From: Bacillota bacterium
GTDB lineage: Bacteria > Bacillota > Clostridia > Peptostreptococcales > Anaerovoracaceae
Direction: 5' to 3'
Assembly: GCA_022706625.1 (NCBI GenBank)
Contig: JAKJCD010000067.1
Span: 1 to 9,682, forward strand
DNA: 9,682 nt
Below, piece by piece: positions 5,711-9,682 of the stretch. Below the pieces are notes generated by a model. It searched no databases and was not told the origin of the DNA. It worked only from the letters and a program-made list of their open reading frames with translations. Within the stretch, counting starts at the first letter, position 1; the number at the start of each line of letters is the position of its first letter. Position numbers and translations under genes: made by a program.

Positions 5711-5739
5711 TCGAAAAAAACCTTAATCTATGATAAAAT
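5711..5739 (+). promoter_or_regulatory. Promoter of the EAL/HDOD gene
   Basis: TCGAAA (5711-5716, four of six matching TTGACA), a 17-base spacer and TAAAAT (5734-5739) preceded by TGA, giving an extended -10. It lies about 50 bases before the ATG at 5788. Confidence 0.5.
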
Positions 5740-5787
5740 TAACAAGTAGTTTTACAGTTCCAAAGAAAAAGGAATGGGGGAAAGTTC

Positions 5788-7017
5788 ATGTTAGCTGCAC
5801 TCATACCGCTGTTTGACCACAATACAAATGTATGCGCGTATTCGATCTTTGCGCAGAAGGAGAATTTCCTTCTCAATCCGCGCATGCTTGGTGTTGGAAG
5901 ATATGACGGAGCATCGAACATCGAAGGAATGGAGATAGTAGAGAGCATGGGGCTTAACACAGTCTCAGGCGACAATATGGTATTCATTGAGATGAATAAC
6001 ATATCTCTTTTTTCGGATATTTCGGGACAGTGTGATGCACCTCATGACAAGCTGGTACTCCTTATCGACAAGGATCTTCCGGCGGAGGAGAGATATATAG
6101 AGCGCATAAAGGAGCTTCACGCAGATCATTATAAGTTTGCGATCCGTAAGCTTCCGGTTAATCAGTTTGAAGCGTATCGCGAAGTCCTTTCAATGATGGA
6201 TTTCGTATTCCTGAATCACAAGAAGATCGATATCACCAAGGCTAAGCTTTATTTTTCGAGGATGTATCCGAATGTGAAGCTGGTTGCAGTTAATGTTAAT
6301 TCCAAAGAAGATTTCGATGTGCTGCGTGAAGGTGGCGGATATGATCTCTATGAAGGTGAATTCTTCCGTACTCCCGTTAAACACGGCGCAGAGGAAATAG
6401 CACCTCTCAAGGTCAACTATCTGGAACTCCTGAATATCGTTAATGATATTGATTTTGATCTGACTGATGCGGCAGATGTTATCGGGCGTGACCCCGCTCT
6501 TGTTATCTCGCTTCTTGAGATGGTCAACAGGATGACGGTCAACTCCGGCATCACATCCGTAAGACATGCGGCAGCAATGCTGGGTCAGAGAGAATTGAAA
6601 AAGTGGATCAATACGGCCGTTACCAGAGAGCTTTGTACGGATAAGCCCAGTGAGATCCTTAGGATCTCTCTCATCAGAGCAAGATTTGCAGAGAATCTTG
6701 CACCGGTATACGAAATGGCCGGTCTTTCTTCCGAGCTTTTCCTTATGGGTCTGTTCTCGGTACTTGATATCATCCTGGAGCAGCCTATGCAGGAAGCCCT
6801 CGAGATGGTAAAGGTATCCAAGGAGATCAAGGAAGCACTGGTAGACAGGTCAGGTCCTTTTGCGGCGGTATATGACTTTATCATTCAGTATGAATCAGCA
6901 TCCTGGCAGGAAGTATCCAGACAGATGGTTCTTGCGAACATAGAAGAGGATACGATCTATAAAGCATACGTCGATGCTCTCCGCTGGTTCAAAGAACTTT
7001 TTGAAATAGGAAGATAA
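5788..7017 (+). CDS. Degenerate EAL plus HDOD signalling protein (YuxH/CdgJ type)
   Basis: A soluble cytoplasmic protein of 409 residues, the usual length of EAL-HDOD proteins. The N-terminal half (about 1-200) follows the divergent EAL fold: the opening PLFDHNTNVCAYSIF matches PIFDRxxxVxAYELLFR of relatives, and DLYEGEFFRTP (186-196) matches the FxQGYFFSKP end. The catalytic signs of a cyclic-di-GMP phosphodiesterase are missing: the Glu of EAL is Ser19, the lysine strand reads VAVNV (166-170), and the QGYFF glutamine is Glu189. The C-terminal half (about 205-385) is HDOD-like, with TDAADVIGRDPALVISLLEMVN (226-247) and GITSVRHAAAMLGQRELKKW (254-273); HDOD domains lack HD hydrolase residues and act as protein-binding modules. 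The protein is probably a signalling adaptor with no enzyme activity. A GGGGGAAAG ribosome binding site supports the ATG. It is monocistronic, with its own promoter and a strong terminator. Confidence 0.85.
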   Translation: MLAALIPLFDHNTNVCAYSIFAQKENFLLNPRMLGVGRYDGASNIEGMEIVESMGLNTVSGDNMVFIEMNNISLFSDISGQCDAPHDKLVLLIDKDLPAEERYIERIKELHADHYKFAIRKLPVNQFEAYREVLSMMDFVFLNHKKIDITKAKLYFSRMYPNVKLVAVNVNSKEDFDVLREGGGYDLYEGEFFRTPVKHGAEEIAPLKVNYLELLNIVNDIDFDLTDAADVIGRDPALVISLLEMVNRMTVNSGITSVRHAAAMLGQRELKKWINTAVTRELCTDKPSEILRISLIRARFAENLAPVYEMAGLSSELFLMGLFSVLDIILEQPMQEALEMVKVSKEIKEALVDRSGPFAAVYDFIIQYESASWQEVSRQMVLANIEEDTIYKAYVDALRWFKELFEIGR

Positions 7018-7023
7018 CAAAAG

Positions 7024-7047
7024 GCCGGCGAATACGCCGGCTTTTTT
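7024..7047 (+). terminator. Strong intrinsic terminator after the EAL/HDOD gene
   Basis: GCCGGCG (7024-7030) pairs with CGCCGGC (7035-7041) around AATA, followed by six T. It starts 6 bases after the stop codon and separates this gene from the next, whose ATG lies only 16 bases after the T tract. Confidence 0.9.
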
Positions 7048-7063
7048 ACTTTACGGAAAACAC

Positions 7064-8020
7064 ATGAAAAAGAGACTGATATGGGGGCGTTATGCGGCCC
7101 GAAGGATACTCGATAAAAAATTCCATATAAAGCCACGAGCTGACAGATATGCCGGAAGGCAGATGTCTGATATTGATACGGCTTCGGATAAGATAAAAGA
7201 ATATCTGAAAAGCGGTAAAGCGTTTATGGCCGGCAGGCTCGGGCTTTTTGAGACTGCGGTCATGCGCATGTATGAATTCGAGATAAAGAAAAAATATGCG
7301 CTTACGATGGAGAATCTTTATAACTGCGCGGGATTTTTTCCGAATGATATAACTCTGGGGAACAGATTCAATGAAGTCATGCAGGACGCGCTGTCACAGA
7401 CAGATGTTTATGCAAGAAACGAGCAGTTTCTGGAAGATTATTTTATTTCTAAGTGCCTGCCTGAGGAGAGCTGCATCGGCAGGACCTTCGGCGTGTTTGA
7501 CGTATTTGATCTGAAAGATTCCTGGAGCAGTGCTCTTGCGGGCAAAAAGGTTTTGGTGGTGAGTCCTTTTACCGAAAGCATAAGCTCACAATATGAGAAG
7601 AGAGAGAAACTTTTTGCGGGAACGGATATACTTCCTGCTTTTGAATTAAAAACCTATAAGAGTCTTCTTACTGTAGGAGACTTAAAGGATGACAGGTTCG
7701 ATAACTGGTTTGAAGCCCTTGATCATATGAAGCGTGAGATACTTGCTATCGATTTTGATGTGGCGCTTTTGGGATGCGGAGCATACGGATTCCCTCTTGC
7801 GGCTGAGATCAAGAAGGCGGGACGACAGGCGATACATATGGGCGGCGTACTTCAGATACTCTTTGGCGTCATGGGAAGAAGATGGGACGGATCCAGATTC
7901 GGCGGGCTTGATAAGATGCCCGAAGGATTGAAGAAGTATTATAACGATGCCTGGATCTACCCCTTGGAGGGCAAGCCAAAGGAAGCCGGCAAGGTTGAAT
8001 ACGGACCGTACTGGAATTAG
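7064..8020 (+). CDS. GT-D-fold-like protein, probable polysaccharide biosynthesis
   Basis: A soluble 318-residue protein without signal peptide or membrane helix. Three blocks stand out. GRLGLFETAVM (57-67) recalls the RxGxxE nucleotide-sugar-site motif of GT-D fold glycosyltransferases (DUF1792 and relatives). KKVLVVSPFTESISSQYEKR (161-180) is a core strand and loop. LLGCGAYGFPLAAEIKKAGR (235-254) followed by HMGGVLQILFG (258-268) is the conserved C-terminal core. The tail VEYGPYW (311-317) resembles the GGCYW-type ending I recall from proteins of this group in capsule and cell-wall glycan clusters. Family placement is from memory, and acceptor and donor are unknown. The ATG has only a weak ribosome binding site (acGGAAAAcac) and no promoter is visible between the upstream terminator and the start, so expression may depend on read-through or a promoter inside the upstream gene. 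The K+ channel gene follows after 17 bases. Confidence 0.6.
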   Translation: MKKRLIWGRYAARRILDKKFHIKPRADRYAGRQMSDIDTASDKIKEYLKSGKAFMAGRLGLFETAVMRMYEFEIKKKYALTMENLYNCAGFFPNDITLGNRFNEVMQDALSQTDVYARNEQFLEDYFISKCLPEESCIGRTFGVFDVFDLKDSWSSALAGKKVLVVSPFTESISSQYEKREKLFAGTDILPAFELKTYKSLLTVGDLKDDRFDNWFEALDHMKREILAIDFDVALLGCGAYGFPLAAEIKKAGRQAIHMGGVLQILFGVMGRRWDGSRFGGLDKMPEGLKKYYNDAWIYPLEGKPKEAGKVEYGPYWN

Positions 8021-8037
8021 AGGAGCGTACAGCGACA

Positions 8038-9261
8038 TTGAAGAAGAAAAAAAATAAACATCATATACCCGGGGCCTGGAAAAACGAAAGCGAGAAGATG
8101 ATAAAAGTCCGTAAGGCTCTGTTCCATGCGGTGGATGTGGGATATACCGAAGATATACAGGGAAGAGCCTACGATTTTCTTAATCTGATCGTTATCCTTA
8201 TCAACCTTGTGGTTACCGTGATGATGACCTTCAAAGAGATGATGGCGGCTTACGGCGGGATACTGCAGACCATAGAAGCTGTGACGGTATTCTTTTTTGC
8301 CTTAGATTATCTTTTGAGATTATATACATCATCATTTCTTTTCCCTGCAAAGAAGCCCTGGTCGGCGTTGTGGCATTATATTATTTCATTTAACGGTATA
8401 GTTGATCTGTTATCGTTTTTACCTTATTATCTGCCGTTTTTCTTCCCGTCGGGTGCTGTGGCATTCAGAATGTTCCGCGTGATGAGGATATTCAGGCTCT
8501 TCAGGATAAATGCTTACTATGATTCGCTGAATGTCATAACGGAGGTCTTAAAGAGCAAGGCCAAGCAGCTTATCTCCTCGGTTTTTATCCTTCTGTTATT
8601 AATGCTTGCGGCGAGTCTGTGTATGTACAGTGTGGAAAATCCCGCGCAGCCGGAAGTATTTGATAATGCATTGTCCGGTATATGGTGGGCTTCCGCAACG
8701 CTAATGACCGTAGGCTACGGAGATATATATCCCATTACGGCAACGGGAAAGATACTGGGAACTATAATCACATTTTTGGGCGTGGGAGTGGCTGCCATAC
8801 CTACCGGTATCATTTCCGCAGGTTTTGTGGAGCAGTACAGCAGACTTCAACAGGTGGGAAACCTTGTATCGGGCACGTCAATGCAGTTTATCCGGGTAGC
8901 CCTGGATCCGAATGACAACTGGATCGGAAAGACCATAAAGGAACTGGATCTCCCCGATGAAGTGATAATCACCGCAGTGACGAGGAACGGCGAAGTGATA
9001 ATTCCGAGAGGAGATTTGGAGCTGGAAGAGGAAGATGTGCTGGTATTCGGTGCGGAACCCTTTACGGACGGGATGAATATAGCTCTTAAGGAGATAAAGC
9101 TCACTTCGGATCATGACTGGAAGAATAAGATGATAAAGGAGCTGGATATTTCCAGACAGACCTTTATCGTATCGGTTAAGCGCAAAGGCAAAACCATGAT
9201 CCCCAACGGGTCATTAAAGCTTGCAGAGGGCGATGTGATCATACTTTACAGCAAGGGATGA
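8038..9261 (+). CDS. Voltage-gated-type K+ channel with two C-terminal RCK_C domains
   Basis: A six-helix tetrameric K+ channel subunit of the cytoplasmic membrane, 407 residues. S1 is at about 47-64, S2 about 78-97, S3 about 115-135. S4 carries five arginines at every third position (144, 147, 150, 153, 156), the voltage-sensor pattern. S5 is at about 178-198. The pore helix and filter TLMTVGYGDIYP (221-232) hold the K+ signature TVGYGD, and S6 spans about 238-264. The cytoplasmic tail has two TrkA_C-like copies: about 283-340 (WIGKTIKELDLP, VIIPRGDLEL) and about 347-406 (WKNKMIKELDIS, TMIPNGSLKL). No Rossmann glycine loop of an RCK_N domain lies between S6 and these copies. The start is TTG with AGGAG about 12 bases upstream, slightly long. 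The next in-frame ATG (8098) would lose 20 basic residues but no domain and has a weaker site. It is probably co-transcribed with the preceding gene. Confidence 0.9.
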   Translation: MKKKKNKHHIPGAWKNESEKMIKVRKALFHAVDVGYTEDIQGRAYDFLNLIVILINLVVTVMMTFKEMMAAYGGILQTIEAVTVFFFALDYLLRLYTSSFLFPAKKPWSALWHYIISFNGIVDLLSFLPYYLPFFFPSGAVAFRMFRVMRIFRLFRINAYYDSLNVITEVLKSKAKQLISSVFILLLLMLAASLCMYSVENPAQPEVFDNALSGIWWASATLMTVGYGDIYPITATGKILGTIITFLGVGVAAIPTGIISAGFVEQYSRLQQVGNLVSGTSMQFIRVALDPNDNWIGKTIKELDLPDEVIITAVTRNGEVIIPRGDLELEEEDVLVFGAEPFTDGMNIALKEIKLTSDHDWKNKMIKELDISRQTFIVSVKRKGKTMIPNGSLKLAEGDVIILYSKG

Positions 9262-9295
9262 GCTTCTGTAGGCGAAAAACTATATTTAGTAATAC

Positions 9296-9324
9296 AAAAA
9301 ACAGTGCCGAGGCACTGTTTTTTT
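9296..9324. terminator. Intrinsic terminator after the K+ channel gene, possibly bidirectional
   Basis: AAAAAACAGTGC pairs with GCACTGTTTTTTT around CGAG (stem CAGTGC 9302-9307 and GCACTG 9312-9317, extended by A/T pairs). Seven T follow on the + strand and six A precede, so it could also work on the minus strand. Confidence 0.85.
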
Positions 9325-9420
9325 AGGTTAACGTAATTCAAAAAGTACTACCGGATGTGTCAAAAAATATAATTTGATACAAAATCTATGAAAATAACTA
9401 CCATTATTCTGAAAAAAGTG

Positions 9421-9426
9421 TATAAT
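9421..9426 (+). promoter_or_regulatory. -10 element for the right-edge gene
   Basis: A perfect TATAAT. The -35 position 17 bases upstream reads CTACCA and is poor, so the promoter may need an activator. Start of transcription near 9433 would give a leader of about 100 bases before the GTG. Confidence 0.45.
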
Positions 9427-9450
9427 TATGAACGTGGCATGTAAAAAATA

Positions 9451-9513
9451 AGACACAACATATAGTTACGCTTGTGTCTGAGTTTTAGCTTTAAGCAGCG
9501 GTAATACCGGCTG
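9451..9513 (+). promoter_or_regulatory. Two hairpins in the leader of the right-edge gene
   Basis: AGACACAA (9451-9458) pairs perfectly with TTGTGTCT (9472-9479), followed by GAGTTTT. CAGC-GGT-AAT-ACC-g-GCTG (9496-9513) forms a second hairpin ending about 10 bases before the GGGGGAAG ribosome binding site. I do not recognise a known riboswitch class. Confidence 0.4.
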
Positions 9514-9534
9514 AATAAAAGCGGGGGAAGTTCT

Positions 9535-9682
9535 GTGAGAAACAGAGGTTATCGATTTATCATCAGAGATCTTGGCTTTGGCCATGGATGCGCTGTGATG
9601 TGTATCAATGCAGCTTGTATCAATGCTCTTATTAAGGAATACGGCATAGATCCTGTGATCTTCAGAAAGCTGACATGGGAAG
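9535..9682 (+). CDS. Hypothetical protein, 5' part only (runs off window)
   Basis: GTG at 9535 with GGGGGAAG 5 bases upstream opens a frame that stays open for 49 codons to the window end, while the other two + frames contain stops. The product begins VRNRGYRFIIRDLGFGHG and continues CAVMCINAACINALIKEYG. There is no signal peptide, and I do not recognise a family. CINAACINA reflects an 11-base direct repeat, TGTATCAATGC at 9601-9611 and 9616-9626. Codon use and position after the -10 at 9421 support a real gene. Confidence 0.6.
   Translation, partial: MRNRGYRFIIRDLGFGHGCAVMCINAACINALIKEYGIDPVIFRKLTWE

Overview
The window looks like a chromosomal segment of a Gram-positive anaerobe of the Clostridia, most likely a Lachnospiraceae relative. 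That placement is an inference from purine-rich Shine-Dalgarno sites, compact intrinsic terminators, ATG/GTG/TTG starts and the flavour of the proteins. Its left fifth carries what looks like the edge of a mobile element bearing a drug-efflux gene. The right four fifths look like ordinary backbone devoted to potassium transport and signalling.

Left part (1-1810): a minus-strand MFS efflux gene of the Mef (macrolide efflux) type runs off the left edge. Its promoter lies about 275 bases upstream at 1032-1061. The long leader between them holds a tiny leader-peptide ORF with a strong ribosome binding site and three successive terminator-like hairpins, the arrangement expected of a drug-inducible attenuator. 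Next comes a GC-rich stretch (about 1111-1760) with no convincing protein gene but about ten inverted repeats one after another. One part (1641-1702) resembles the transfer origins of Firmicutes integrative conjugative or mobilizable elements.

Transition (1811-2880): base composition turns AT-rich at about 1805. The first coding sequence is an acidic open frame that enters directly from the junction and looks like the 3' part of a truncated gene. A second gene remnant (2333-2730) is broken by a frame change and an in-frame stop. Terminator hairpins lie at 2168-2200, 2279-2322 and 2772-2795. The region reads as a decayed insertion hotspot.

Backbone (2843-9324): trkA and trkH form a two-gene K+ uptake operon (peripheral NAD-binding regulator plus channel-like membrane subunit). 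A free-standing gene follows for a degenerate EAL plus HDOD signalling protein, closed by a strong terminator. Then come a probable GT-D-fold-like polysaccharide protein and a six-helix voltage-gated-type K+ channel whose C-terminus carries two RCK_C (TrkA_C) domains but no RCK_N domain. A terminator at 9296-9324 ends this pair. Two K+ transport systems with RCK_C-type control domains therefore lie within 6.4 kb.

Right edge (9325-9682): a -10 element, a leader with two hairpins and a good ribosome binding site precede a GTG-started reading frame of unknown function that runs off the window.
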